NCBI RefSeq assembly: GCF_001592265.1
Contig: NZ_BCWP01000008.1
Coordinates: forward strand, 1 to 64,000
DNA: 64,000 bases
Source: Curvibacter delicatus NBRC 14919
Lineage (GTDB): Bacteria; Pseudomonadota; Gammaproteobacteria; Burkholderiales; Burkholderiaceae_C
Direction: 5' to 3'
Shown here: piece after piece, positions 17,997 through 27,286 of the stretch
How positions within the stretch are numbered: position 1 is the stretch's first letter
Layout: every line of letters starts with the position of its first letter
Translations under genes and position numbers: made by a program
Notes under the pieces: model-generated
The model's database searches: none
Seen by the model: the letters and a program-made list of their open reading frames with translations, nothing else
What the model was told of the DNA's origin: nothing

Positions 17997-18072
17997 AATC
18001 AAGCGCATTCAAATGCTGGCACGCCCCTTGCATAAGAAGACACAAGACCACTAACGGTCTGCCGGCAGCCCC

Positions 18073-18116
18073 ATCCAACGGCGGATGAGGCGGCCGACAA
18101 AGGACAAAGGCGTCCC
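18073..18116 (+). promoter_or_regulatory. ANTAR-target double hexaloop hairpin in the nitrate-operon leader
   Basis: Two small hairpins: CATCC-AACGGC-GGATG (18073-18088) and GGAC-AAAGGC-GTCC (18103-18116), separated by 14 bases. Both loops are six bases with A at position 1 and G at position 4, the ANTAR recognition rule. The second hairpin shares bases 18107-18116 with the left arm of the downstream terminator, so the two structures are mutually exclusive, the classic NasT antitermination design. Confidence 0.85.
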
Positions 18117-18174
18117 CACCGGTAGGCACCGTCGTCATGACGTGCCCACCGCGTGAGGACGCCTTTTTTGTTTT
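18107..18174 (+). terminator. Conditional Rho-independent terminator before nrtA
   Basis: Stem AAAGGCGTCC (18107-18116) pairing with GGACGCCTTT (18157-18166) followed by a T-rich run (TTTTTTGTTTTC). The 40-base loop has its own internal pairing (GGCAC with GTGCC). When NasT holds the second hexaloop hairpin the left arm is unavailable and transcription should run into nrtABC-nirBD-nasA. Confidence 0.88.
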
Positions 18175-18198
18175 CTTCGTCGACTCTAGGAGCTAGTG

Positions 18199-19443
18199 AT
18201 GCCTGATCTTCTGAACGCCAAACTCAGCCGCCGCGCCGTGCTGCAGACCGCCGCCGTGGGTGCTGTCGGCATCGATCCCGCCCTGCGCGCCGCCGTCTAT
18301 GCCGCCGGCTCCGATGCCCCCGAGAAGAAGGAAGTGAAGATCGGCTTCATTCCGCTGACCGACTGCGCCAGCGTGGTGATGGCCTCGGTGCTGGGCATCG
18401 ACCTGAAGTACGGCGTGAAGATCATCCCGAGCAAGGAAGCCAGCTGGGCCGGCGTGCGCGACAAGCTGGTCAACGGCGAACTTGACTTCGCCCACGTGCT
18501 CTACGGCCTGGTGTACGGCGTGCACCTGGGCATCAGCGGCCCGAAGAAGGACATGGCCGTGCTCATGACCCTGAACAACAACGGCCAGGCCATCACGCTG
18601 AGCAAGAAGCTGGCCGACAAGGGCGCCGTCAACGGTGCCGGCCTGGCCAAGCTGATGGCGAGCGAGAAACGCGAATACACCTTCGCCCAGACCTTCCCCA
18701 CCGGCACCCACGCCATGTGGCTGTACTACTGGCTGGCGGCCAACGGCATCAACCCGATGAAGGACGCCAAGGTCATCACCGTGCCGCCGCCGCAGATGGT
18801 GGCCAACATGCGCGTGGGCAATATGGACGGCTTCTGCGTCGGCGAGCCCTGGAACCACCGCGCCATCATCGACGGCATCGGCGTCACCGCCACCACCACG
18901 CAGGACATCTGGAAGGACCACCCGGAGAAGGTGCTGGGCACCACGGGCGACTTCGTCAAGAAGTACCCCAACACCGCGCGTGCGGTGACGGCGGCCATCA
19001 TCGAAGCCGGCAAGTGGATCGACGCCAGCCTGTCGAACAAGAACAAGATGGCCGAGACGATTGCCGACAAGAGCTACGTCAACACCGGCGTCGACGCCAT
19101 CAACCAGCGCATCCTGGGCCGCTACCAGGACGGCATGGGCAAGACCTGGGACGACCCCAACTACATGAAGTTCTACAACGACGGTGCGGTGAACTTCCCC
19201 TACCTGAGCGACGGCATGTGGTTCCTGACCCAGCACAAGCGCTGGGGACTGCTGAAGGACCACCCGGACTACCTGGGTGTGGCCAAGCAGATCAACCAGA
19301 TCGATCTCTACAAGCAGGCCGCCACCGCCGCCAAGGCGCCGGTGCCGAAGGACGTCATGCGCTCTTCCAAGTTCATGGACGGCGTGGTCTGGGACGGCAA
19401 GGACCCGAAGAAATACGCCGACAGCTTCAAAGTCAAGGTCTGA
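18199..19443 (+). CDS. nrtA: Nitrate ABC transporter substrate-binding protein NrtA
   Basis: About 414 aa. The ATG at 18199 is preferred to the GTG at 18196 because AGGAG (18188-18192) sits six bases before it. Tat-like leader (LSRRAVLQTAAVGAVG). The body matches the NrtA/CmpA family (IGFIPLTDCASVVMA, TFPTGTHAMWLYYWLAANGI, GFCVGEPWNHRAI). It delivers nitrate (or nitrite) to NrtB in the inner membrane. First gene after the conditional terminator, so likely induced by nitrate via NasT. Confidence 0.93.
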   Translation: MPDLLNAKLSRRAVLQTAAVGAVGIDPALRAAVYAAGSDAPEKKEVKIGFIPLTDCASVVMASVLGIDLKYGVKIIPSKEASWAGVRDKLVNGELDFAHVLYGLVYGVHLGISGPKKDMAVLMTLNNNGQAITLSKKLADKGAVNGAGLAKLMASEKREYTFAQTFPTGTHAMWLYYWLAANGINPMKDAKVITVPPPQMVANMRVGNMDGFCVGEPWNHRAIIDGIGVTATTTQDIWKDHPEKVLGTTGDFVKKYPNTARAVTAAIIEAGKWIDASLSNKNKMAETIADKSYVNTGVDAINQRILGRYQDGMGKTWDDPNYMKFYNDGAVNFPYLSDGMWFLTQHKRWGLLKDHPDYLGVAKQINQIDLYKQAATAAKAPVPKDVMRSSKFMDGVVWDGKDPKKYADSFKVKV

Positions 19444-19455
19444 GAGGAATCCATC

Positions 19456-20409
19456 ATGGTCAGTGCCGTGTTTCATACCCCGGTGGAGCGAACCCCGCTT
19501 GGCTGCGTCGCGCTCCACCCCTCGAACGCTACAGAAAACGTAGCGCCTGCCGCACACCCCACCAGGGCCAGGGTTGCAAAACCCTCTGACCCCCCGGTGC
19601 CTGCCGCCGTGCAGGCCATGGGCTACGACTGGCGCGGCCTGGCCTTGCGTGTGATCCCCCCTGTGCTGGGCCTGGCCTTGCTGATCGGCATCTGGGCGCT
19701 GGTGACGCTCAGCAGCGGCAGCGGCATTCCCAGCCCGACCGAGACCTTCAAGCAGGCGCTGGATGTCTTCAGCGATCCGTTCTACCGCAAGGGTCCGAAC
19801 GACCAGGGCGTGGGCTGGAACGTGCTGATGTCGCTGGAGCGTGTTGCCTTGGGCTTCGGCCTGGCAGCCGTGGTCGGCATCCCGGCGGGTTTCCTGATCG
19901 GGCGCTTCGAGTTCCTGAGCCGTATGTTCAACCCGCTCATCAGCCTGCTGCGTCCGGTTTCGCCGCTGGCCTGGCTGCCGATCGGCCTGATGGTGTTCAA
20001 GGGCGCCAACCCGGCCGCCATCTGGACCATCTTCATCTGCTCGATCTGGCCCATGGTCATCAACACCGCGGTCGGCGTGCAGCGCGTGCCGCAGGACTAC
20101 ATGAACGTGGCGCGCGTGCTCAAGCTGTCGGAATGGAAGATCGCCACCAAGATCCTGTTCCCCGCCGTGCTGCCCTACATGCTGACCGGTGTGCGGCTGG
20201 CGGTGGGCACCGCCTGGCTGGTGATCGTGGCGGCCGAGATGCTGACCGGCGGCGTGGGCATCGGCTTCTGGGTCTGGGACGAGTGGAACAACCTCAACGT
20301 CAAGAACATCATCATCGCCATCTTCGTGATCGGCATCGTCGGCCTGCTGCTCGAGTACGCCCTGATCAAGCTCGCCAGCGCCTTTACGTTCGAAGAGGTG
20401 AAGACTTAA
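19456..20409 (+). CDS. nrtB: Nitrate ABC transporter permease NrtB
   Basis: 317 aa BPD permease with EAA loop (ARVLKLSEWKIATKILFPAVLP). The start at 19456 has a good ribosome site (GAGAGGAA). The first about 45 residues do not look like the family; they are encoded by DNA containing two short inverted repeats (GGTGGAGCG...CGCTCCACC, 19482-19519, and CGCTAC...GTAGCG, 19527-19545), so this extension may derive from a repeat inserted near the 5 prime end. The conserved protein begins around MGYDWRGLALRV. Confidence 0.92.
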   Translation: MVSAVFHTPVERTPLGCVALHPSNATENVAPAAHPTRARVAKPSDPPVPAAVQAMGYDWRGLALRVIPPVLGLALLIGIWALVTLSSGSGIPSPTETFKQALDVFSDPFYRKGPNDQGVGWNVLMSLERVALGFGLAAVVGIPAGFLIGRFEFLSRMFNPLISLLRPVSPLAWLPIGLMVFKGANPAAIWTIFICSIWPMVINTAVGVQRVPQDYMNVARVLKLSEWKIATKILFPAVLPYMLTGVRLAVGTAWLVIVAAEMLTGGVGIGFWVWDEWNNLNVKNIIIAIFVIGIVGLLLEYALIKLASAFTFEEVKT

Positions 20410-20441
20410 CCCACCCCTGAGCCGCGCCCAAGGGCGCGTCA

Positions 20442-20499
20442 CCCCCTCAAGGGGGCGCCACCAGTGGTCCGGCAAAGCCGGTTCCACGGTGGCTCCCGG
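20442..20499. repeat. Two-hairpin intergenic repeat, copy A (nrtB-nrtC)
   Basis: CCCCC-TCAA-GGGGG hairpin followed by a long imperfect hairpin centred on CCGGC-AAA-GCCGG. In this copy the outer stem is GCCACC pairing with GGTGGC, whereas copies B (23856) and C (29795) have AACGCC pairing with GGCGTT. Both sides changed together, so pairing is preserved. May act as a mobile REP-like unit and/or mRNA-stabilising spacer. Confidence 0.8.
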
Positions 20500-20517
20500 A
20501 AAGAAAAGGAGAACGTC

Positions 20518-21354
20518 ATGAATGCATCCCACACATCCAAGTTCATCGAGGTCCAGGGCGTCGAGCAGACCTTCAAGACCAAGAAGGGCCTGTTCCCCGC
20601 GCTGCGCGACATCAACCTGACGATTGCCAAGGGCGAGTTCGTGGCGCTGATCGGCCATTCGGGCTGCGGCAAGTCCACGCTGCTCAACCTGATTGCCGGC
20701 CTCACCACCCCCACCGCCGGCACCCTGCTGTGCGGCAACCGCGAGATCGCCGGCCCTGGCCCCGACCGTGCGGTGGTGTTCCAGAACCATTCGCTGCTGC
20801 CCTGGCTGACCTGCTTCGAAAACGTCTACCTGGCGGTGGAACGGGTCTTCGGCGCCGCCAGCAAAAGCACCGGCGCCCCAGCCGAAAGCAAGGCCCAGCT
20901 CAAGGCCCGTACCGACGCGGCCCTTGAACTGGTGGGCCTGACCGCCGCGGCGCAGAAACGCCCGGGCGAGATCTCCGGCGGTATGAAACAGCGCGTCGGT
21001 ATCGCCCGCGCCCTCTCCATGGAGCCGCAAGTGCTGCTGATGGACGAGCCCTTTGGCGCCCTGGACGCACTGACGCGCGCCAAACTGCAGGACGAACTGC
21101 TGGAGATCGTGGCGCGCACCAAGAGCACGGTGGTGATGGTGACGCACGACGTGGATGAGGCGGTACTGCTGTCCGACAAGATTGTGATGATGACCAACGG
21201 CCCGGCCGCCACCATTGGCGAGGTGCTGGCCGTGGACCTGCCGCGCCCGCGCAACCGGGTGCAGTTGGCCGAGGACCCGCGTTACATCAACTGCCGCAAG
21301 GCGGTGATCGACTTCCTCTACACCCGGCAAGCCCACGTAGAAAAGGTGGCGTGA
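20518..21354 (+). CDS. nrtC: Nitrate ABC transporter ATP-binding protein (NrtC/NrtD type)
   Basis: 278 aa from the ATG of MNASHTSKF, which has AAGGAG just upstream; a longer frame (20464) reads through the intergenic repeat and is not credible. Walker A GHSGCGKST, signature ISGGMKQR, Walker B VLLMDEPFGALD and VTHDVDEAV are intact. It lacks the C-terminal NrtA-like regulatory domain of cyanobacterial NrtC, so it is a simple NrtD-like ATPase. It overlaps the nirB frame region by a few bases. Confidence 0.92.
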   Translation: MNASHTSKFIEVQGVEQTFKTKKGLFPALRDINLTIAKGEFVALIGHSGCGKSTLLNLIAGLTTPTAGTLLCGNREIAGPGPDRAVVFQNHSLLPWLTCFENVYLAVERVFGAASKSTGAPAESKAQLKARTDAALELVGLTAAAQKRPGEISGGMKQRVGIARALSMEPQVLLMDEPFGALDALTRAKLQDELLEIVARTKSTVVMVTHDVDEAVLLSDKIVMMTNGPAATIGEVLAVDLPRPRNRVQLAEDPRYINCRKAVIDFLYTRQAHVEKVA

Positions 21355-21356
21355 TC

Positions 21357-23822
21357 ATGGACATGAGCGTCAACCCCAAAAACAAGATGAAGCTGGTGAT
21401 GATCGGCAACGGCATGGCCGGCGTGCGCTCGCTCGAAGAGCTGCTGAAGATCGCACCCGACCTGTACGACATCACCGTCTTCGGTGCCGAGCCGCACCCC
21501 AACTACAACCGCATCCTGCTGTCGCCGGTGCTGGCCGGTGAGCAGAAGCTGGAGGACATCATCCTCAACGACTGGGCCTGGTACCAGGACAACGGCATCA
21601 CCCTGCATGCCGGCTGGACCGTGACCGAGGTCGACCGCGTCAAGCGTCTGGTGCACGCGAAAAACGCCGCCGGTGAAACGATCAGTGCGCCCTACGACCG
21701 CCTGATCATGGCCACTGGCTCCAACCCCTTCATCCTGCCCATCCCGGGCAAGGACTTGGCTGGCGTGCTGGCCTACCGCGACATTGCTGACACGCAGGCC
21801 ATGATCGACGCCGCTGCCAGCTACAAGCATGCGGTGGTGATCGGCGGCGGCCTGCTGGGCCTGGAGGCTGCCAACGGCCTGATGAAACGCGGCATGAGCG
21901 TGACCGTGGTGCATGTCTCGCCCTGGCTGATGGAGCGCCAGCTCGACGACGTGGCCGGCCGGCTGCTGCAGAAGTCGCTGGAAGAACGCGGCATGAAGTT
22001 CCTGATCGGCGCACAGACACAGGAGCTGGTCGGTGGCGAAAAAGGCCGCGTCAAGGCCGTGAAGTTCAAGGACGGCAGCGAGGTGCCGGCCGACCTGGTG
22101 GTGATGGCGGTGGGCATCCGCCCCAACACGGCACTGGCCGAGTCCATGGGCCTGCACGTCAACCGCGGCATTGTGGTGAGCGACACGCTGCAGACCACCA
22201 CCGACGCGCGCATCTATGCGGTGGGCGAATGCGCGGCGCACCGCGGCATTGCCTACGGCCTGGTGGCGCCGCTGTTCGAGCAGGGCAAGGTGCTGGCCAA
22301 CCACCTAGCGCAGTTCGGCATCGGCCGCTACACCGGCTCGCTGACCTCGACCAAGCTCAAGGTCACCGGCATCGACCTGTTTTCTGCCGGCCAGTTCATG
22401 GGCGGTGACGACACCGAAGAGATCGTGATGAGCGACCCGGCCGGCGGCGTCTACAAAAAGCTGGTGCTGAAGGACGACAAGCTGGTCGGCGCCTGCCTGT
22501 ACGGCGACACGGTGGACGGCAGCTGGTACTTCAAGCTGCTGCGCGACGGCCGCCCGGTGGCCGACATCCGCGACAAGCTGATGTTCGGCGAATCGAACAT
22601 CGGCGACGCCGGCCACGAAGGCCACAGCAAGGCAGCCGCCATGGCCGACACGGACGAGGTGTGCGGCTGCAACGGCGTCACCAAGGGCACCATCTGCAAG
22701 GCCATCAAGGAAAAAGGCCTGTTCACGCTGGATGAAGTGCGCAAGCACACCAAGGCCAGCGCCTCCTGCGGCTCCTGCACCGGGCTGGTGGAGCAGATCC
22801 TGATGTTCACCGCCGGCGGCGACTACTCGGCCACACCCAAGACCAAGGCCATGTGCGGCTGCACCGAGCACGGCCATCAGGCGGTGCGTGATGCGATCCG
22901 TGAACACAAGCTGCTGACCATTGCCGACGTCTTCAAGTTCATGGCGTGGAAGACACCCAATGGTTGTGCCTCCTGCCGCCCGGCCGTGAACTACTACCTG
23001 ATCAGCACCTGGCCCAAGGAAGCCAAGGACGATCCGCAAAGCCGTTACATCAACGAACGCAGCCACGCCAACATCCAGAAGGACGGCACCTACAGCGTGA
23101 TCCCGCGCATGTGGGGCGGCGAGACCACGGCCGACGAGCTGCGCCGTATTGCCGATGCGGTGGACAAGTACCAGATCCCGACCGTCAAGGTGACCGGCGG
23201 CCAGCGCATCGACCTGCTGGGCGTGAAGAAGGAAGACCTGCAGGCGGTGTGGCGCGACATCGGCATGCCCAGTGGCCACGCCTACGCCAAGGCGCTGCGC
23301 ACGGTGAAGACCTGCGTGGGCAGCGAGTGGTGCCGCATGGGCACGCAGGACAGCACGCAGATGGGCAAGGACCTGGAGCGCGCCATGTGGCGCATGTACG
23401 CGCCGCACAAGGTGAAGTTCGCGGTGTCGGGTTGCCCGCGCAACTGCGCCGAGGCCGGCATCAAGGACGTCGGCATCATCGGCGTCGATTCCGGCTGGGA
23501 GATGCACATCGCCGGCAACGGCGGCATCAAGACCGAGGTGGCGCACTTCTTCACCAAGCTCAAGACCGCGGAAGAAGTGCTGGAGTACACCGGCGCCTTC
23601 ATGCAGCTCTACCGCGAAGAGGGCTGGTACCTGGAGCGCACGGTGCACTACGTGAACCGCGTCGGCCTGGACTATGTGAAAAAGAAGATCCTCGACGACC
23701 ACGAGGGCCGCAAGGCGCTGTGGGAGCGGCTGCAGTTCGCACTCGACGGCGAGCCTGATCCCTGGTTCGAATTCGACAAAGCCACGGTCGACACGCGCCA
23801 GTTCGAAAAACTTTCAGCGTGA
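21357..23822 (+). CDS. nirB: Assimilatory nitrite reductase large subunit NirB
   Basis: About 821 aa; the ATG at 21357 is chosen, with a GTG at 21351 (overlapping the nrtC stop as GTGA) as alternative. NAD(P)H:nitrite reductase reducing nitrite to ammonium in the cytoplasm. N-terminal FAD/NAD Rossmann domains, two BFD-like [2Fe-2S] segments (CGCNG...SCGSC and CGCTE...CASC), then the sulfite/nitrite reductase core with siroheme/[4Fe-4S] cysteines in TCVGSEWC and SGCPRNC. Full length. Siroheme supply is supported by cobA downstream. Confidence 0.96.
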   Translation: MDMSVNPKNKMKLVMIGNGMAGVRSLEELLKIAPDLYDITVFGAEPHPNYNRILLSPVLAGEQKLEDIILNDWAWYQDNGITLHAGWTVTEVDRVKRLVHAKNAAGETISAPYDRLIMATGSNPFILPIPGKDLAGVLAYRDIADTQAMIDAAASYKHAVVIGGGLLGLEAANGLMKRGMSVTVVHVSPWLMERQLDDVAGRLLQKSLEERGMKFLIGAQTQELVGGEKGRVKAVKFKDGSEVPADLVVMAVGIRPNTALAESMGLHVNRGIVVSDTLQTTTDARIYAVGECAAHRGIAYGLVAPLFEQGKVLANHLAQFGIGRYTGSLTSTKLKVTGIDLFSAGQFMGGDDTEEIVMSDPAGGVYKKLVLKDDKLVGACLYGDTVDGSWYFKLLRDGRPVADIRDKLMFGESNIGDAGHEGHSKAAAMADTDEVCGCNGVTKGTICKAIKEKGLFTLDEVRKHTKASASCGSCTGLVEQILMFTAGGDYSATPKTKAMCGCTEHGHQAVRDAIREHKLLTIADVFKFMAWKTPNGCASCRPAVNYYLISTWPKEAKDDPQSRYINERSHANIQKDGTYSVIPRMWGGETTADELRRIADAVDKYQIPTVKVTGGQRIDLLGVKKEDLQAVWRDIGMPSGHAYAKALRTVKTCVGSEWCRMGTQDSTQMGKDLERAMWRMYAPHKVKFAVSGCPRNCAEAGIKDVGIIGVDSGWEMHIAGNGGIKTEVAHFFTKLKTAEEVLEYTGAFMQLYREEGWYLERTVHYVNRVGLDYVKKKILDDHEGRKALWERLQFALDGEPDPWFEFDKATVDTRQFEKLSA

Positions 23823-23855
23823 GGAGAAACACCCCCGAAGCGGCTGTCGCCGCCT

Positions 23856-23918
23856 CCCCCTCAAGGGGGCAACGCCAGTGGCCCGGCAAAGCCGGTTCCA
23901 CGGCGTTCCCCGCCTGGA
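23856..23918. repeat. Two-hairpin intergenic repeat, copy B (nirB-nirD)
   Basis: CCCCC-TCAA-GGGGG followed by AACGCCAGTGG, CCGGC-AAA-GCCGG and CCACGGCGTT. Nearly identical to copy C and structurally equivalent to copy A. Confidence 0.8.
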
Positions 23919-23972
23919 ACAGTTCGTGCGTAGCAGTTCGCTCATTGCAGGCGCACAGAAAAGGAGAGAGTC

Positions 23973-24359
23973 ATGAGTGAATGGAAAACCATCTGCCGCG
24001 TGGAAGACATCCCGGTGCTGGGTTCGCGCCGTGTGGCGCGCCCGCAGGGCATGGACGTGGCGGTGTTCCGCAACGACCAAGACCAGGTCTTTGCCCTGCT
24101 CGACCGCTGCCCGCACAAGGGCGGCCCGCTGAGCCAGGGCATCGTGTTCGGCACCCATGTGGCCTGCCCGCTGCACAACTGGACCATCGGCCTCGACACC
24201 GGCTGCGCCAGGGCACCCGATGAAGGCAGTACACCACGTTTTGCCGTGCAGGTAACCGACGGTGTGGTGCAGCTCGATGCACAGGAACTCGCTACGCTGG
24301 CGATCGACGTCCAGCCCCCGGTGGCCGGACCGTGCCAGAGAAAGACCGCCTGCGCATGA
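23973..24359 (+). CDS. nirD: Nitrite reductase small subunit NirD, Rieske-type
   Basis: 128 aa, start supported by AAAAGGAGAG. Partner of NirB. It has the Rieske fold and keeps a full cluster-ligand set, CPH (in DRCPHKGGPLS) and CPLH (in ACPLHNW), unlike enterobacterial NirD where the ligands are lost, so it may carry a [2Fe-2S] cluster. The stop overlaps the nasA start (ATGA). Confidence 0.93.
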   Translation: MSEWKTICRVEDIPVLGSRRVARPQGMDVAVFRNDQDQVFALLDRCPHKGGPLSQGIVFGTHVACPLHNWTIGLDTGCARAPDEGSTPRFAVQVTDGVVQLDAQELATLAIDVQPPVAGPCQRKTACA

Positions 24360-27220
24360 GCCCTGGCGCCGTCAAGGAGACCAAATCAACCTGCCCCTAC
24401 TGTGGGGTAGGTTGTGGTGTCATCATCGAGTCGCGGGGTGACCAGATCACCGGCGTGCGCGGCGACCCGGCGCACCCGGCCAACTTCGGCCGCCTGTGCT
24501 CGAAAGGTTCGACACTGCACCTGACCGCCAGCCCTGAGATCACGCAGCAGGTCCGGCTGCTGCAGCCGATGCAACGCCTGCAGCGCGACGCGGCGCCGCA
24601 ACCCATCCACTGGAACGATGCGCTCGATCTTGCCAGCACGCGCTTTGCCGACATCATCCGCGAGCACGGCCCCGACGCAGTGGGCTTCTACGTCAGCGGC
24701 CAGCTGCTGACCGAGGACTACTACGTCTTCAACAAGCTGGCCAAGGGTCTGATCGGCAGCAACAACATCGACACTAACTCGCGCCTGTGCATGAGCAGCG
24801 CGGTGGCGGGCTATAAGCAGACGCTGGGCGCCGACGCGCCGCCGGCCTGCTACGACGATGTGAACCACGCCGACTGCCTGTTCATCGTCGGCTCGAATGC
24901 GGCCTGGGCGCACCCCATCCTGTTTCGCCGCATCGAGGAAGCCAAGCGCAACAACCCGAATCTCAAGATCATCGTCGCCGACCCGCGCCGCACCGACACC
25001 GCCGGCAGCGCCGATCTCTACCTGCCCATCCAGCCCGGCACCGACGTGGCGCTGTTCAACGGCCTGCTCTACATCATGCTGTGGGAAGGCTGGCTCGACA
25101 GCAGCTATATCGCCGCCCACACCAGCGGCTTCGAGACCCTCAAGACCACGCTGCAGGACTACACGCCTTACCTGGTAGCGCAGACCTGCGGCATCGACAA
25201 GCAGACGCTGTACGAAGCGGCGCGGCTGTTTGCCACCGGTGCCAGCGGCGACCCGCAACGGCGGGGTGCCACGCTCAGCCTGTATTGCCAGGGCCTGAAC
25301 CAATCCAGCAGCGGCACCGCCAAAAACGCCGCGCTGATCAACCTGCACCTCGCCGCCGGCCAGATCGGCAAGCCCGGCGCCGGCCCCTTTTCGCTCACCG
25401 GCCAGCCCAATGCCATGGGCGGGCGCGAGGTCGGCGGCCTGGCCAATCTGCTGAGCGCCCACCGTGATCTGGCCAACCCGCAGCACCGCGCCGAAGTCGC
25501 CGCGCTGTGGGGCGTGCCCTCGGTGCCGGAAAAACCGGGCAAGACCGCGGTCGAGATGTTCCAAGCCGCGGCCGACGGCGAGATCAAGGCCTTGTGGATT
25601 GCCTGCACCAACCCGGCCCACTCCATGCCCGACCAGGCCACCGTGCGCCGCGCCCTGCAGCGCGCCGAGTTCGTGGTGGTGCAGGAAGCCTTTGCCACCC
25701 CTGCCACCTGCGACTTTGCCGACCTGCTGCTGCCCGCCACGACCTGGGGTGAAAAAGACGGCACCGTCACCAACAGCGAACGCCGCATCTCGCGCGTGCG
25801 CGCGGCCGTGCCGGCCCCGGGCCAGGCACGTCACGACTGGCAGATCGTCGTGGACTTCGCGCGCCGCCTGCAGGCGCGCGGCATCGGCCCGCGCAACGAA
25901 CTCTTTGCTTACGCAACGCCCGAGTCGGTCTGGAACGAACACCGCGCCTCCACGCGCGGCCGCGACCTCGACATCACCGGCCTGAGCTACACGTTGCTCG
26001 AAGCAGCACCCCAGCAATGGCCGTGTCCTGCAGACACGGCCCAAGGCCACAAGACGAACGGTAACGCGACCGCGTTGCCGGCCCTCGGCCGGCAACTTGG
26101 CAAGGCGCGCCTGTACGAAGACGGTGTCTTCCCCACACCGGACGGCCGCGCCCGTTTTGCCAACACCGTCTACAGAGAAGTGGCCGAGCCGCGCGAGTCA
26201 CGTTACCCGTTCTCGCTCACCACCGGCCGCCTGCGCGACCACTGGCACGGCATGAGCCGCACCGGCACCTTGGGCCGGCTGTTCGGCCACGTGGCCGAAC
26301 CCAGCGTGCAGATGAATGCGCAGGACATGACGCGCCGCGGCCTGGCCGAAGGTGATCTGGTGCACGTGACCAGCAAACGCGGCTCCATCGTGGTGCCACT
26401 GCAGGCCAGCGCGGAAGTGGCCGCCGGCCAGGCCTTCATGGCCATGCACTGGGGACCGGAGTACCTGAGCGGCCAAAGCAGCACCGGCCAACCGCTGGCC
26501 GGCGTCAACGCGCTCACCACCTCGGCCTTCTGCCCCGATGCCAAACAGCCCGAACTCAAGCACGCGGCGGTCAAGATCCTCAAGGCCGAGCTGCCCTGGA
26601 CGCTGCTGGCCATGGCTTGGTTGCCGGCCGACAGCGCGCTGCGCACACGCGAAGCGCTGCGCCGCCTGATGCTGCGTTTTCCTTTTGCCAGCTGTGTGCC
26701 GTTCGGGCGCGACCGCACGGGTGTGCTGCTGCGCGCTGCCGCGCATGAAGCCCCGCCGGCTGAGCTGCTGGCTGAGGTGGAAGCCTTGCTGGATCTGAAC
26801 GATGCCAGCGTGCTGCACTACGCCGACCCCAAGCGCGGCCAGCGTCGTGCCGTGCGACTGCAGCGTTCGGCGGAGCAGGCCACCGTGGAAGGTTTTCTGC
26901 TGGCCGGCGACACGCGTGCCGAGGCCTGGCTCAAGACCCTGCTGCAGGACGAACTGCCGGCCCAGGCTTTTGGCCGTGCGCTGCTTCAAGGCAGTGCCAC
27001 CGCCCCGGTGGCGCTGGCGCCGCGCAGCCGCCAAGTCTGCACCTGCTTCAACGTCAGCGAAAGCGCGATCCATACGCAACTGGCGCACTGCGGCGGCAGC
27101 GACAGCGAGCGGCTGACCCAGCTACAACAGGCGCTGCGTTGTGGCACCAACTGTGGCTCCTGCGTGCCCGAGCTGCAGCGCCTGGTGCGCGCCTCTATGC
27201 CCTTGCAACAGGCGGCTTGA
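24356..27220 (+). CDS. nasA: Assimilatory nitrate reductase catalytic subunit NasA
   Basis: 954 aa from the ATG overlapping the nirD stop; an upstream in-frame M at 24332 is inside nirD. Cytoplasmic molybdenum bis-MGD enzyme reducing nitrate to nitrite. N-terminal [4Fe-4S] motif CPYCGVGCGV...LCSKG, molybdopterin domains in the middle (MGGREVGGL, DFADLLLPATTWGEKDGTVTNSERR), and a C-terminal BFD-like [2Fe-2S] domain (CTCFNV...CGTNCGSC). The NAD(P)H-accepting flavoprotein NasB/C is not present nearby, so the electron donor is unresolved. Confidence 0.95.
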   Translation: MSPGAVKETKSTCPYCGVGCGVIIESRGDQITGVRGDPAHPANFGRLCSKGSTLHLTASPEITQQVRLLQPMQRLQRDAAPQPIHWNDALDLASTRFADIIREHGPDAVGFYVSGQLLTEDYYVFNKLAKGLIGSNNIDTNSRLCMSSAVAGYKQTLGADAPPACYDDVNHADCLFIVGSNAAWAHPILFRRIEEAKRNNPNLKIIVADPRRTDTAGSADLYLPIQPGTDVALFNGLLYIMLWEGWLDSSYIAAHTSGFETLKTTLQDYTPYLVAQTCGIDKQTLYEAARLFATGASGDPQRRGATLSLYCQGLNQSSSGTAKNAALINLHLAAGQIGKPGAGPFSLTGQPNAMGGREVGGLANLLSAHRDLANPQHRAEVAALWGVPSVPEKPGKTAVEMFQAAADGEIKALWIACTNPAHSMPDQATVRRALQRAEFVVVQEAFATPATCDFADLLLPATTWGEKDGTVTNSERRISRVRAAVPAPGQARHDWQIVVDFARRLQARGIGPRNELFAYATPESVWNEHRASTRGRDLDITGLSYTLLEAAPQQWPCPADTAQGHKTNGNATALPALGRQLGKARLYEDGVFPTPDGRARFANTVYREVAEPRESRYPFSLTTGRLRDHWHGMSRTGTLGRLFGHVAEPSVQMNAQDMTRRGLAEGDLVHVTSKRGSIVVPLQASAEVAAGQAFMAMHWGPEYLSGQSSTGQPLAGVNALTTSAFCPDAKQPELKHAAVKILKAELPWTLLAMAWLPADSALRTREALRRLMLRFPFASCVPFGRDRTGVLLRAAAHEAPPAELLAEVEALLDLNDASVLHYADPKRGQRRAVRLQRSAEQATVEGFLLAGDTRAEAWLKTLLQDELPAQAFGRALLQGSATAPVALAPRSRQVCTCFNVSESAIHTQLAHCGGSDSERLTQLQQALRCGTNCGSCVPELQRLVRASMPLQQAA

Positions 27221-27286
27221 ACTGGGCATGGCGCGTGAATCAACTTATTACCAAAATTTATAACAACGGGTTCAAAATCTCCATCC

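Noticed and set aside
18193-21336. 1047-codon open frame on the minus strand opposite nrtABC
   Set aside because: Composition bias shadow in a GC-rich operon; low-complexity His/Gly/Arg-rich translation and full overlap with well-identified genes.
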